DNA of 64,000 nucleotides from Lonicera japonica (lineage: Eukaryota > Streptophyta > Magnoliopsida > Dipsacales > Caprifoliaceae), in assembly GCA_021464415.1 (NCBI GenBank), contig CM038466.1, positions 49,661,356-49,725,355 of the forward strand, read 5' to 3'. Shown one piece after another: positions 13,301 to 24,721 of the stretch. The notes beneath the pieces are model-generated. The model did not search any database, was not told the origin of the DNA, and saw nothing but the letters and a program-made list of their open reading frames with translations. The position numbers were made by a program, and so were the translations under genes. Position 1 is the first letter of the stretch. Each line of letters starts with the position of its first letter.

Positions 13301-15287
13301 ACCTCGGCCTTTGAATTGAACATCAGCAACACACACTGTACCAATAGGAAGCTCACAAAAATTTCTGTAAATAACTAAAATCATATCAACATCCGCATTA
13401 AACATCAATACTCCTAAAGTGAAATGCCAAATTTTCTACACTCACTGGGAAACCACATCATGGGTCGAAGTCAATCGCGGGGACCAAATAAGTAATCTTC
13501 CAAACCTCTTAGTTGATATAGAATTCATATAGGAATCGATACGAAAAGAGTCTTCTGTCAGAGAAACATTATCAATCTCCGAATTCAACATAATCGAAAC
13601 TTCCGTATCGTTTGGTAGCCTTATAGACTTGTTGTTTTGCAAAGACTTGGCCAATTCCTCTTCAGTAGATGATTTTCCGCATAGTACCAGATCACAAGGT
13701 GATTGGGACTCCATCGCTAAACAAAAGAAAAACGATCATAATTATAAACTATTATAATTCCAATCCTGGCAAGGATAAAATAGAGAACTTTGAAGTAACA
13801 TATTAGTCCTAAAAGCCTTCCTTTGAATGTCGACTTTCTGCACAATTCTACCTAGCGGTTCATAACAATTGGTATCAGCTCAGGTATTGCGGCTAAGCTA
13901 GGGCTCGGATATGCAAGTTCCACCCATAGGTTCATAAAACAAGAACTTACGTGTGTATATACACATACACGTAATCCATCATACTTTAGCAAACAAAATA
14001 ACCACTGTGTGCCATTTTCTTCATACAATTGAAATTGAGCATTCTTACATTCATAATTCATCTCTCCCATTAGTAAATTCTTCTGAAATCAATAACCTAT
14101 CTGATTTTTGTAACATATTATCATAGTGTTCAGTTTCTCTTCATACAATTTAAAATTCAGAGCATTCTCAATTCATAAATCATCTGATTTCAGCAAAAAC
14201 ATGATCAATGTATTCAGATTCTATTTATATCACTAAAATTTAAAGATTAATCGCACTAAAAATGTATCTTAATACATACACATATATGAATGTACGTATG
14301 TATGTATATACATATGGGCGTCCAGTTTCTCCTCTTACAATTCAAATTCAGAGCATTCTCAATTCACGAATCATCTGAATACAGCAAGTACGTGATCGAT
14401 TTGTTCACTTTCTATTCATATAGTATAAAGCTAGAGATTAATCACCACTAAAAATGTATCTCAATGTAAGCACATGTATACATGTGTATTCAGTTTCTTT
14501 TCATGCAATTCAAATTCACGGCATTCTCAATTCAAAAATAATCGAAGGTCAGCAAAAACATGATCAATCTGTCCACTTTCTGTTAATATATAATCAAAAG
14601 TTACTTATAACTCTCTCCTAAAAAATGTAACTTAACTTAATGCATACACATATATACGCAAATATAGGAAAAATTTCCCATACATACAAAACATACGTAC
14701 CATACATATAATTGGGCCTTTTGAAGGAGTAAACGGCTGATTTTTTGATAGACTTCACCAAAATTCATAAAAAGAAATACAACCGAAAAGTAGATTAACT
14801 AAATATATTTAAAATTTTAACAGCCAAAAAATGCTCATATATATATATATATATATCAATTTTATAGTTAATTCATTTCACAATTAAAATTTTTAATAAA
14901 ATTTGGTGAACACGATGTACCAAACATAGAAATCATCTTTACCAAATTTTATCAAAAAAAATCATCTATCTACTCTTCAAAATCTTTGTAACCGTACCAA
15001 AAGTACCGTCACTAATTCAAAAAGCATCTTCTCAGCGCACAATTCTTTATCCCTTATACATTTTTAAGATTCAAAAACCTTTCACCCTTATTTATTACAT
15101 AGATTGATATTCGTATTTACTTACTTGATGTAGCTACAGGTAGTGAGAATGCGAGAAGTTTCTTCTTGTGAATAGAAAAGGGGTGTTTTAGAGAGAGAAA
15201 CAGTGGAAAATTTTTAGAAGAGAGAAAGTTGAAGGAGGTTCGCTGAGAGGATATGAGGGAAACTCGAGCGGTGATGATCATCAACAT
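4334..15287 (-). CDS. HCS1: Holocarboxylase synthetase / biotin-protein ligase (10 exons)
   Basis: Transfers biotin, via biotinyl-AMP, to the Lys of biotin carboxylases and carrier proteins such as acetyl-CoA and methylcrotonyl-CoA carboxylases. Minus-strand coding exons: 15287-15125, 13716-13446, 13364-13303, 13214-13066, 10699-10579, 10459-10304, 9848-9803, 8044-7969, 7432-7356, 4376-4334. All introns are GT-AG and the phases join to one frame of 387 codons plus stop, close to plant homologues of about 370 residues. Residues 1-55 are rich in Ser, Phe and Lys and poor in acids, like a transit peptide. STHDVVS (138-144), GRGR (164-167, biotinyl-AMP loop) and KWPND (225-229) mark the BirA-like catalytic core. 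The C-terminal BPL domain ends in FFKGLIRRKLS. No lesion was seen. Exon 1 may be skipped in favour of Met56 for a cytosolic form. Confidence 0.95.
5674..6392 (+). pseudogene. Degenerate coding-like tract, possibly LINE ORF1/DUF4283-like
   Basis: Several short frames carry protein-like composition on the plus strand inside HCS1 intron 9, antisense to the gene. The best piece, about 5877-5954, reads GIKGLPLDRWNEEDL before a stop; this resembles the GLPLxxW motif of plant DUF4283/LINE ORF1 proteins. The surrounding frames (5674-5857, 5952-6132, 6150-6390) are joined only by frameshifts. The identification rests on one short motif, and no second domain supports it. Confidence 0.25.
6455..7116. 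repeat. Degenerate TIR-like dispersed repeat
   Basis: The left end TGTTCTAAAAATTGGC and the reverse complement of the right end TGTTCTAAAAATCCCCGC match over about 12 bp, and both flanks carry CCTAGG-rich sequence. No convincing TSD. Between them, 6,634-6,690 contains a tRNA-like string (ATGGTATTAGAACTC, then CGCGGGTTTAAGCCC) that may be an old SINE or a primer-binding-site relic. Confidence 0.35.
7969..10303 (-). other. HCS1 introns 6-7 region
   Basis: Intron 6 (10303-9849) and intron 7 (9802-8045) surround the 46-nt exon 7. Nothing gene-like is supported inside. Near 8562-8585 a C-rich run next to TCTCAACA looks on the minus strand like a polypurine tract followed by an LTR start, but no partner LTR was found. 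Confidence 0.5.
10700..13065 (-). other. HCS1 intron 4 (2,366 nt)
   Basis: Contains the 127-bp tandem duplication at 11,154-11,407. Two SINE B-box-like strings lie nearby (GTTCGAAAC near 11,500 and AAGTTCAAACCCC near 11,645). An imperfect ~150-bp tandem similarity spans ~12,560-12,850, its second copy carrying a G-rich run near 12,745. No gene is supported. Confidence 0.6.
11154..11407. repeat. 127-bp tandem direct duplication in HCS1 intron 4
   Basis: Unit 1 (11154-11280) and unit 2 (11281-11407) both start CTCCAATCAAATATA and end in CATTACAATAAA followed by GCAGGG or ACGGG. They differ by scattered substitutions and short indels, so the duplication is local and not very recent. Confidence 0.85.
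13712..13714 (-). promoter_or_regulatory. Second in-frame ATG of HCS1, two bases into exon 2
   Basis: Exon 2 begins CG-ATG-GAG right after the acceptor TTTGTTTAG. The ATG is in frame with exon 1 (Thr55-Met56) and in a good context (G at +4). Starting here removes exactly the transit-peptide exon and would give a cytosolic enzyme of 332 residues. Confidence 0.7.
14010..14660. repeat. Tandem array of ~170-190-bp units in HCS1 intron 1
   Basis: Three units begin CAGTTTCT at 14131, 14323 and 14491. A degraded partial unit precedes them near 14010-14100. Each carries CATTCTCAATTCA, then a GATCAAT/GATCGAT segment, then AAAATGTA, then an alternating TACATA/TGTA tract. The spacing is 192 and 168 bp. 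Confidence 0.8.
14718..14990. mobile_element. Foldback MITE in HCS1 intron 1
   Basis: The left arm (TTTGAAGGAGTAAACGGCTG...) pairs with the right arm (reverse complement TTTTGAAGAGTAGATAGATG...), separated by an AT-rich centre with a (TA)n run near 14840. It resembles the better-preserved foldback at 39,575-39,874. No clear TSD. Confidence 0.45.
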
Positions 15288-16066
15288 CGGGAATTAGACT
15301 TCGATGGGTGGTTTTTGTAGGACGGAGAAAGCAAGATTTGAAATGCTCTTTAATCCGTCACGGGGAAATTGCAATATTTCACGTCACGGCCCACATCCAG
15401 CCGTCCGTTTACTCAAATCAGACGTCAAAGAATTTTTTTTTTTTTTTTTTTTTTTTTTGTTTTTCCAAGACATCGTTACGTCATATATTTTATCAAATTT
15501 TAAAATGAATATAAAGTTAATTTTACAATAAATTTTTAAAATTATATTTTTTATAAAATTATACAAAATTAAATTATATGTATTTTAACATATTATTATA
15601 AAAAAATATTTAATTGATAATACTTTAAAATAATTTTAACAAATTATATATTTAAAATTTATTTATTAATAAAATACAAATAATAATTTTTTTAGTGTTA
15701 TGTAAAGTTAAGTTTGTACTTTTTATTTTTTAAAACATTATTATATATTTGTATTTTTTTTAAATTGTTTTAGAGTTTTATAAATAAAATATAAAAATAT
15801 ATTTATTAAAAAATTTAAACATAACATGCAAAATAAATTTATATTAAATTTTTTTTATTTCAAAGTTAGTTTTCGTCCATAGCCCCCTCCAATGACTTAG
15901 TAGTTTCATCAGGCATAATACATATTGTTATCGCTTGACCAAACAATATTTAATATACTTATTTTTAAAATAAAATAAAATTATACATAACGTACAAATA
16001 TTATTAAATATAATATTAAACACATCACTCTCTCGGTTCTATAAAAGAGAATAAGGTACCTCCCTC
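15288..16066. other. HCS1 upstream region and AT-rich spacer
   Basis: 15288-15425 is the likely 5' UTR/promoter of HCS1 (minus strand), with the candidate uORF and a TGACGTC core near 15421-15427. A T-run of ~30 occupies ~15431-15459. From 15480 to 16020 the sequence is extremely AT-rich; no gene is seen there. Confidence 0.5.
15379..15396 (-). promoter_or_regulatory. Candidate 5-codon upstream ORF of HCS1
   Basis: On the minus strand, ATG TGG GCC GTG ACG TGA lies about 90 nt before the first HCS1 ATG (15287). A small upstream ORF is known to steer start-codon choice and targeting in Arabidopsis HCS1. Whether this one lies inside the transcript depends on an unmapped start site. Confidence 0.4.
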
Positions 16067-17551
16067 CAAGGGCGTAGCTACAGTGTGGCGAGGGAGTGCG
16101 CGTGCACCCCCGGCGATTTCGGCATTGTTTTTTAAAAAAAATAAAATATAGGGACTTATGTGCATAAATTTAGAGTTAAGGGTGTGTAACTGTAATAAAA
16201 CTTAGGGGGCTTTTGGGAATTAGTATATACCTAAAAGGAGGAGTGCATCAAACAGAACCGTGAGATTTCAATTAGCCCCACCAATACTCCCTTTTTACTT
16301 CCTGCTCTCCTGCCCATCTCCTTGCTCCGCTTGAGTGCGATTTTCTCCTCTTTATCTTTTTTTTTTTTTTTTCTGCTGCTCTCCATAGCTGAGACAAAGA
16401 CCGGCGGGCGGTGACCAAGGCACTCGGCACTCGCGTAGCTACAGGACAGGCGGACTGCGGATAGCACTGCAGTCTGTAAAGGTTCAGATCTATTTCCTTT
16501 TTTTTTCTTTTACATTTAGTTTTAATTTTTAAATGTGCCAAACTTTATTAATATACATTTAGTAATTTGGAGAGGATATGCTATGCAAATGAATATGGCT
16601 GATTTCGAGAGGATATACATTTAGTAATTTTTTTTGTCTAGGCTAATTTTATATTTGATTTAGGTTTAATAAATTAATAGGGCTGATTTTTTTTTTGTAT
16701 AGTAGTGTAGGGATGATTTAATTGATTATATTGTATATTAATTGTTTAATTAATTTAGTTAATTGTATATTAATTTAATTTTATATTATTAGATTATTTG
16801 GCTCTGTCGTTTGCCCATTTGACTATGATTTTATTTTTTTGGCTGCTCTCCACAAGTCACACCTAGCTGCAGAGTTGCCGAGCGAGACAAAGACCGGCAA
16901 CCGAGGCACCCGCGTAGCTACAGGAGGACAGCACTGCAAAGGTTCAAATCTATTTCCTTTTCTTTTTCTTTTCCTTTTATAGCAAAAAATTTAAATCTAA
17001 TCCATGATATATAATTATATATATTAATATATTATGAATGGATATATGATATTGCCCGTCTAGATGTCTGTATGACTGCATATGTGTAAAATTAGTTGTG
17101 ACTTAAATGCTTAATTTTATATTTTTCACAAATTTTTTTGTCTAGGGCTAATTTTATATTTGATTTAGGTTTAATAAATTAATAGGGCTGATTTTTTTTT
17201 TGGTATAGCAGTATATGGCTGATTTATAAATAATTTATGTTTAGTAAATTATATTGTATATTAATTGTTTAATTGATTTAGCTTTAAATGTGCCAAACTT
17301 TATTGTTGGAATGATATTGCCCGTCTGGTTGTCTGTATGACTGTATATGTGTAAAATTAGTTGTGGCTTAATTTTATATTTTTCACATTTTTTTTTGTCT
17401 AGGGCTAATTTTATATTTGATTTAGGTTTAATAAACGTTGAATTTATAAGCTGATTTTAGAATGAAGAAGTATTATAGTAAAATAGGAATAAGTTCCTCC
17501 TCCGGCAGAAAATTGCACACCCCCGGCCGAAAATTCCTGGCTACGCCACTG
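16067..17551. mobile_element. Non-autonomous hAT-type element with perfect 8-bp TSD
   Basis: The ends CAAGGGCGTAGCTACAG and (reverse complement) CAGTGGCGTAGCCAGGA are hAT-like TIRs. Both sides carry the identical 8-mer CCTCCCTC (16059-16066 and 17552-17559). The interior has no transposase but holds reiterated modules: a GC-richer block with GACAAAGACCGGC and GCGTAGCTACAGGA at ~16,377-16,500 and again at ~16,842-16,975, and a block with TTTATATTTGATTTAGG near 16,645, 17,155 and 17,410. Confidence 0.88.
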
Positions 17552-20055
17552 CCTCCCTCTCCCATGTTTCAAATTTCAATTGATTAACAAATAGTCGATA
17601 TTTCTTTCCGAAGCTAAAATATTACTCTCCTAGTTTCCTCAAATTAATACTATCAATTTCACTTTTATTTCTATACGTTTTAAATTAATAGTTTTTCCTT
17701 TTAATAATTTTAAATTTGTAGTATCCCATCGTTTTTTTCTTTTCAGAATGTCTTAAATTAATTGTTATAAATTATTTTCATTTAGTATCAAATATCATAG
17801 TAAACAAAATAAGTAATATTACTAATTAAGTTAAAATTATTATTTAATTAATAAGTGCTCGTTTGATTTCTAATTTTTCTTCATTCTTAAAATTTTAAAT
17901 TGGTAAATTCACGCTGGGATTTTCATATAGTTCATGTCAAGAACTTAAATCAAAAGTTGATAAAAAAAACTCAAACTTTCCTGTAAAATTACCATTTTTA
18001 CTTTCAAGAACAAACAAAAAGTTCAACCAGACGAACACGTCCCGGAAAGTGAAATTATGAATATAAGACCAAAGAAAAGGAGTAGTTCATTCTCCATATA
18101 CTTTATTGTCCAGCATAGCATAAAAATGTGTTATTTTTCTCTAAAGTGAATATACTAATGGTATGTTTGGGAACCTAATTCCGAGCTCTAAAATTAGGTT
18201 CACAAACACACCTTAACAAAAATCACCTTAAGAGGTTTCTTGTTTAAAATAAAATAAAATGAAAAATCATCAAATTCATCGAAACTAGAAAGAAGATCAA
18301 ATTATAGGAAGGAACTGCTACAATCATCCTCTCATAATCAAGATAGGCATATAAAGAAACATATACTACCTAAAAATGAATCCATTAATTGGTGGATCTA
18401 GGATTTTGAATTTGGGGGTCAAATTAAGCACAAGTAATTTTTTTTTTTCCTTTTGGCATAAAAATAAACTAACCGAGAAAACTTAAAATTGTCGCATGTT
18501 GTTTTGTTCGTGATAAATCATATTGTTTATAAGGTTAGAGTTTGTATTTTATATGCTTTTGTTTTTCCATTTTGCGCAAAAGGTTAAAAAATACCCATAG
18601 GAAAAAAAAACTTGAAGAGGCCCAATATGATATAAGCATGTTTATACATAACAAATAATACTATTACTGATAAAAAATTCGAAAACCTAGCACCCCCTCT
18701 GTCCGTCACTGTTAAGAATCCACATTTTGTTTATAACTTTGTTATTCTACTGCACACATAAAACCACTTACAAGATGATCTACATTGATTACCCCAAAAC
18801 TGAATATGTTCTCAAACCCAGTCCAAAAAAGACTTGGCACAAACTATATGCAGAGATGGAGAACAAGTCACAAAAATTCTACAAATGGCCTAATCCATTT
18901 CAGAACCTAATAAGCTAGACCTCGTTGGTTTCCTCACTCGGGTGAAAGTAAAATGTTTAGACCACAAGCTAGTTCGAAAAAAAACTTCACTCCTAGAACC
19001 AAACAAGAAGAGAGATAACTTACCGAATTTAGTAAAAGCTCGATCATAATTCTCGTATACTATATTTCAAAAATATTTCACCCCGGAACAAAACGAGGAC
19101 TTAGACCGCTAGCTAGTTCCAAAAACGTCACTCCCCAAATGAAACGAGCATTCAGTAAAACTTCGATCATATTTCAATCTACTTTAGTTCATAAATTTTT
19201 CACCCCCGAACCAAACGACGACTAGAATAGAGACAACTAGAGAACTTGCTGAATTAATAAAATCGCAGAACGGTCATAACTCTCGTCTACTACTCTACTC
19301 TAGTTCCATTTTGATGTCGATTCTCAAGAAAAAAAAATACACTTGGGACAAAGACGGTAGATATGTTTCCTCCAATACAAAAAAATTAGCATCCAACTTC
19401 CCAAAGCAGGGTAACAAATTCGACTGATTGAGACTGCATAACATCTAGGAGGTCTCTTCAGCGCAGATGGATCAACCAACAAAAAAGAAAAAGAGGGATA
19501 ACATCTGCAAAAGTATAAAATGAATTATTTGATCAGCAGTACATGTAAGCATGCATTGGTAGGTTTATTAGACGATCTCCAATGGTATTTTATGTAAATT
19601 CATTTATATCCTATATGTCATGGCACTTTTAATACATTTCTATACTTATTTGGCAATATAATTGTGTAAATAGAAAACTCTCAAATAAAGTTTCACCATT
19701 TGTGCCATTTCTATCTTACTCAGCATTTATTTAAGAATGAGAGAGAATTAGTGAGTTTCTTATATCCAATGAGAATGTGCCATGTCACATTGAAAATTTC
19801 TATTACCATTTCTATCTCATGTGACTCAACTTCTACCTCACATAGACATGGTTATAGGAAACTCAATTGGAACACTTTTTTTCTATTTTTCTTTTCTATC
19901 ATAGAAATTTATATGAATAGAAATAATCATTGAAGATAACATTAATTAGTAGTGGGTAGTTTGTGGGTATTTAAATGTTAATAGAAATAAGTTATGGGTA
20001 CGTAGTTTTCTTAGTGGGTAGCTATTAGAGTCCTGTATCTATGTATATTTTTTTA
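17552..20055. other. AT-rich spacer with MITE-like fragments
   Basis: No gene. 18,160-18,215 is a small palindrome (GTTTGGGAACCTAATT paired with AATTAGGTTCACAAAC). 18,921-19,222 has candidate TIRs (CTCGTTGGTTTCC... against reverse-complement TCGTTTGGTTCGGGGGTGAA). 19,570-19,930 has the composition of a short Mutator-type MITE but no confirmed ends. Confidence 0.4.
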
Positions 20056-20690
20056 TGGCTCGTTCGGTTCAAGATTTAAATCATTTCGGGAATGCTAAAT
20101 TCCATTCCAGAACGATTCCCGCGTTTGGTTCAAGTTTTAAGTCCGGAATAAATGATTCCATGAACAAACCTTTCCCCCCAAGTTCTCCCATTTAAATCAT
20201 AAGGAATAAACCATTACCAATGGGCATCTTTGTAATTTTTCATGTTAGGACTAAAATAACACTTTTTCGTATGAATAAATAATTCTTTTTCCATCCGTGT
20301 ATGAAAATATTGTTTGGAACTTTTTTTTTAGTTACGCTGCTGCACAAAAATGAAAAAAAAAATATTTGGAACCTTTTTCTTTTCTTTTTACTTGTTGTAA
20401 TTTTTTTTTTAATTACAAAAATTGTAATTTTTGTAGGATAGTTATTAGCTAGGCATATGTAATTTTTTTAATTTATTATAATAATTGTCTCTTTTGAAAA
20501 ATTAGTAGGTGATGTTTTCTTATCTTATAAAAAGAAGAATATTTTTGTAATTGATACTTTATTACATTCCTATTTCCGGTTGAACCAAACATTAGCGTAG
20601 CATCCTAGATGCCAGAAAAAAAACTTTTCTGGATTCAAGTATGCCCATTCCATACTTATTATATTCTCAAAACTCGAACCAAACGAGCCC
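20056..20690. mobile_element. PIF/Harbinger (Tourist-like) MITE, TSD TTA
   Basis: The left end TGGCTCGTTCGGTTCAAG and the right end (reverse complement) GGGCTCGTTTGGTTCGAG form the TIR. TTA lies immediately outside both ends (20053-20055 and 20691-20693), the usual PIF target. 635 bp, no ORF. Confidence 0.8.
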
Positions 20691-21231
20691 TTATTGTTTT
20701 GGAAATATCCGAAAATTGAGTCCAAAGAATTGTCGTTTGTTTTTATTCTAAAGAAATTCTTGTGATGTTATTCTTATCGGAAGTGAAATTTGTGATTCGT
20801 TTGTACCCAAAAGAGACATGATTCTATCATATATAAGGTGGGGTGATTGTGTACTCATTGAAGGGTGCAGAGAAGTCGACATGTTGCTCGAGCGGTCCCC
20901 AAAATATGTTCACATGTGTCATTGATTCACTTACTTTCTGTTCAGATTTCGTGTAGCCGGAGAGTGGCCTGATTTATAAATTTCCAAAGCATATTAATTA
21001 AGGACTTGAACGGGTCTAAATACAAGTCCACTTTCAATTTTGATGAACCACTCTAAAACTGCCAATGCCATTTGTGCTTATCACCCACCCCCATAGGCAT
21101 GTGTCCTTTGTGTCCTTTACAATGAAGACACACATGCCTCTGCATGAGACATGTGAACACCACATATAATCATGTAAGGCCTCATTTGATTAAGGTATTA
21201 TGATCAGTGAGATTAATAATATCAGTATTAA

Positions 21232-22087
21232 GGGTGTGTTTGACGCGCGGGATTAGAAACAGAATAGAATTAATTAATCATATTTGGTGTTTGACACGAA
21301 AGGGTAGGATAAATAAATCTTATCCCGCGTTTGGCGCAAGCCTGGATAGGATATTTTAATCATATTCAACATTTGGTGCAACTCGGGACTGGATTGTACT
21401 CGAGATTAATTATCATTTTATCCCTTTAGAACTGGATAAATATATACCACCCCTATAGGTGGTATTATTTTATCCCATAATTGCTAGATAACGAAATGAA
21501 TATAATTTTTTTTTTATTTTTTTTAATCTTTTTATTTACACTTTTTTAGATAATTAAATTTATTAATGAAAATTTTCAACCACCCAAAATCACAGTAACT
21601 CAACTAATAAAATTTATTTCTTTTATGATATGGTATTTTTATTTATTTTTTATTAAATGAAAGTATTTATAAAAATCTTTAATTTTAGAAAAAAGGGTAA
21701 CATTAGAATTTGAAATTGTACTTGATACTTAATTCGTAAATATTGTATGTGATATAGAACTTTTCTTCCGAAAGAGTTTTTTACAAAATTAATTTATAAA
21801 TCGAAAAATCGCATTAATTAAAAATAATTGTGAACAACAATTAAAATTGCATATATTTTTAAAAGAAAAGAAAATTGTATTATATAATATGTGGACTTGT
21901 AATCTGAACCCCATCACATGCAAAGTTTATTAAATCTTTATCCAACTAATCCTTATCCTGTCCGGTCCGACTAATTCCTTTCATATCATATCCCATATAA
22001 TTCCTATCCGACTAATTCCGACTCTTATCATATCCGGCATTTATCCTATCCTATCCTACCTCCTTATCCGACGCGCCAAACGCATCA
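21232..22087. mobile_element. PIF-type MITE nested in the outer MITE
   Basis: TIRs GGGTGTGTTTGACGCG and (reverse complement) TGATGCGTTTGGCGCG, flanked by TAA on both sides (21229-21231 and 22088-22090). Several CTTATCC/GGATAGGATA subterminal motifs occur near both ends. It must be younger than its host element. Confidence 0.8.
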
Positions 22088-22265
22088 TAATAGTACTGGA
22101 CTATTAATCATGGTATTAATTTAATACCAATACCTTGTTTGATTCATGCAGTATTAATACTGAGATATCTCATGCCAATGTTAATACCATGTTTGGTTCT
22201 GTAATTCGTATACAAGATTATATTTTGGACTAACAAAAAAAATTAAAATAATAATAAGAATATAA

Positions 22266-22283
22266 TAGTAGTAGTAGTAGTAC

Positions 22284-22316
<33 letters not shown>

Positions 22317-22317
22317 C
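22266..22317. repeat. (TAG)n microsatellite
   Basis: About 17 trinucleotide units, broken once by a TAC. Confidence 0.95.
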
Positions 22318-22557
22318 ATTTTTGAAAATATTATAGTAATAATGGCATTTTTGAAAATATATGGTTTCTTTTTCTTAATTCTGGATAAACAATACCACCT
22401 CCCCCTGGTATTAAATTATACCACAAAGAGTTATATTAAGTTAGTACAGGTATTACTAATCCCAGCACATTTGTGCGAATCAAATAAGGTATTATAAAAA
22501 AAAGTGGTATTAACAATTTCATCCCACTTTTTAATACCCGAATCAAACCAGGCCTAA

Positions 22558-23221
22558 GAGTACCCAACCAAATAAAAACATAGAAATGCATGCTTAATAG
22601 TAAAAGTTTTTCTTATTAATCAAATGTCATGAGGTTCTTTCTTTTTTTTTCTCCAAAAAAAAGTGAGGACTTCAAACTACAACAATACGTCAAAAAATTT
22701 ATTATTAAAAGTAAAATGACGATAAGAGGTAAAAAAGGAAACACCAAATTGGATGTTATAATGTTTACACATGCTTTGACTTTTATATGAGTACTTGTGG
22801 TTACATACTAGAATTTTTTCTAGTATTTAGACCACAAGAAGTGGGGAAAAGAAAACTGGATTCTCGGGGACTAGACCTAGCGAAGAGTTACGAATTCAAA
22901 TCTTATTACTTATTAATAAAAAATTGAGCAATTCTACATTTACTGGACGTTCATATTGGTTGCATTGGTCCTTGTACATTTGAAAAATATACAACTCATT
23001 TAATACACTTGAAATAATTATCCGGTAAATAAAGAATTTTCAGTTTCCTAAAAAATTTGGTGTGATAAGAAGCCATGTGAATTTTAATTTTTCAACCAAA
23101 TTAGATAAATATATGTGAAAGTAATATTTTTTTATAATTACGGACGCCAAAACAATTTTTGAAACATGTTTTGTAAATAAACAAACTTCAAGGATCGGAA
23201 CACAATTATGACAAATATACA
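22558..23221. other. AT-rich spacer
   Basis: No gene or complete element is seen. A tRNA B-box-like string (CGAATTCAAATCTT) occurs near 22,890. Confidence 0.4.
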
Positions 23222-24721
23222 TCTATATTATAAAATATCAAGTTTGACCAAATTTATTTTCAAAAAGTATAAAAATCTAATGGTTAAAAATATACATGTT
23301 ATGATGTGCATTAACTCTATACCATTGGATGAGTTTTATACACACATCAAGATGTTACATCAAAGTTAGAACACTCAAACCAATAATTTACACACAATAA
23401 ATTCTCACACACCAATAGTTTTTTTCTATATTAAAAATGCCATAATTTAAAATAAAAAATTCAAAATTTAATGAAAATTTAATATTTAAAATTTACAAAT
23501 CAAGATCAATTAAACAAGATCTATTATGACTATAGAATTATGTAAAAAAAATATTAAGTAACATTTAACACCAATAATATACACAAAGTAAACTCTTACA
23601 CACCAATAAATATTTTTACATTAAAAATGCCATAACTTAAAATAAAAAATTTAATATTTAATATTTAAACTCTACTAATCAAGATCAATTAAACAAGATT
23701 CATCTTAAAATAAAAAAAAAATTAATATTTAATATTTAAAATATACTAATCAAGAAATTTCATAAAAAAATATATTTAAATGTACTAATCAAAATCAATT
23801 ATACAACATCCATCATAACTATAGAATTATGAATTTAATATTTAAATTTACTAATCATTATTAATTAAACAAGATCCATCATGACTATAAAATTATGTAA
23901 AAAAAATAAGAAAAATTATTGAGTAACATTTAATACCAATAATATGCACACAATAAATTCTCACATATCAATCATTTTTTTTACATTAAAAATGTCATAA
24001 CTTAAAATAAAAAATTCAAAATTTAATATTTAAAATTTAAAATTTACTAATCAAGATCAATTAAACGAGATCCGTCGTAGTGTTCGTACATTAGTGTTAG
24101 TAAATTTAAGGACATACTTTATGTGTTCGTACATTATTAATCATCTTAGTATGTTATTTTTCGGAGTGTTCACAATATATCAGTTAAAATTTTGAACTAT
24201 TTTTAAATCACACCAGACGTGATTGAATTATTTTCACATATGCCCTTGAGTTTAATTTGATAAAAACTTATTTTACCGAGATCAAAATATTTTATGTGTT
24301 CGTACATTATTATTGATCATCTTAGAATGTCCTTTTTAGGAGTGTTCACAATATATCAATTAAATTTTTGGACTATTTTCAAATCATATCAACAGACGTG
24401 ATTGAATTATTTTCACATATAGCCTTGAGTTTAATTTGTTAAAAACTTATTTTGTCGAGATCAAAATAAGATAAAAAAATATGATTAAACGATTATTTAA
24501 AAATTAAAAACAAGTCGGTCCAATCCAGTTTACTCTTAGTTGTTCTAACATGAAGATATATTGAACATAAGTTTGTCGATTTAGATTCATCACACTTACT
24601 CCTTTTTATCTTATTATCGGTTCTTATTTAATTTATCGTACCGAATGGCACGGGTATACCCTAGTATATAAACAAAATAAAATCCTAATTAGTCGTACCG
24701 AATGGCACAAGTATACCCTAG
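23222..24721. mobile_element. Non-autonomous Helitron with duplicated 3' end
   Basis: The 5' end TCTATATTATAAAATATC follows an A (23221). The 3' end is a short hairpin (CGTACC-GAAT-GGCACG), 8 bases, then CTAG at 24661-24664 followed by T, as Helitrons require (A|TC...CTRR|T). A second hairpin-CTAG-T end lies 57 bp further, ending at 24721. The interior has no RepHel. It contains reiterated ~150-200-bp AT-rich units (23,390-24,065) and a ~180-bp tandem duplication (24,115-24,475). Confidence 0.75.
23390..24475. repeat. Tandem repeats inside the Helitron
   Basis: Units carrying AAAAATGCCATAA, then ACTAATCAAGATCAATTAAAC, then TAGAATTATG recur from 23,420 to 24,065 with deletions. Then a unit beginning TTTATGTGTTCGTACATTAT occurs twice (from ~24,117 and ~24,292), both copies reaching GAGATCAAAATA. 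Confidence 0.8.

Larger units (their letters stand above)
21178..22554. mobile_element. PIF-type MITE (outer), interrupted by a second MITE
   Basis: TIRs GGCCTCATTTGATTAAGG and (reverse complement) GGCCTGGTTTGATTCGGG, with TAA on both sides (21175-21177 and 22555-22557). It is split by the element at 21,232-22,087; without that and its TSD it is about 518 bp. A (TAG)n microsatellite lies in the right part. Confidence 0.8.

Noticed and set aside
16231..16541. Two overlapping Lys-rich minus-strand frames
   Set aside because: They run through a T-homopolymer inside the hAT element and have no domain.
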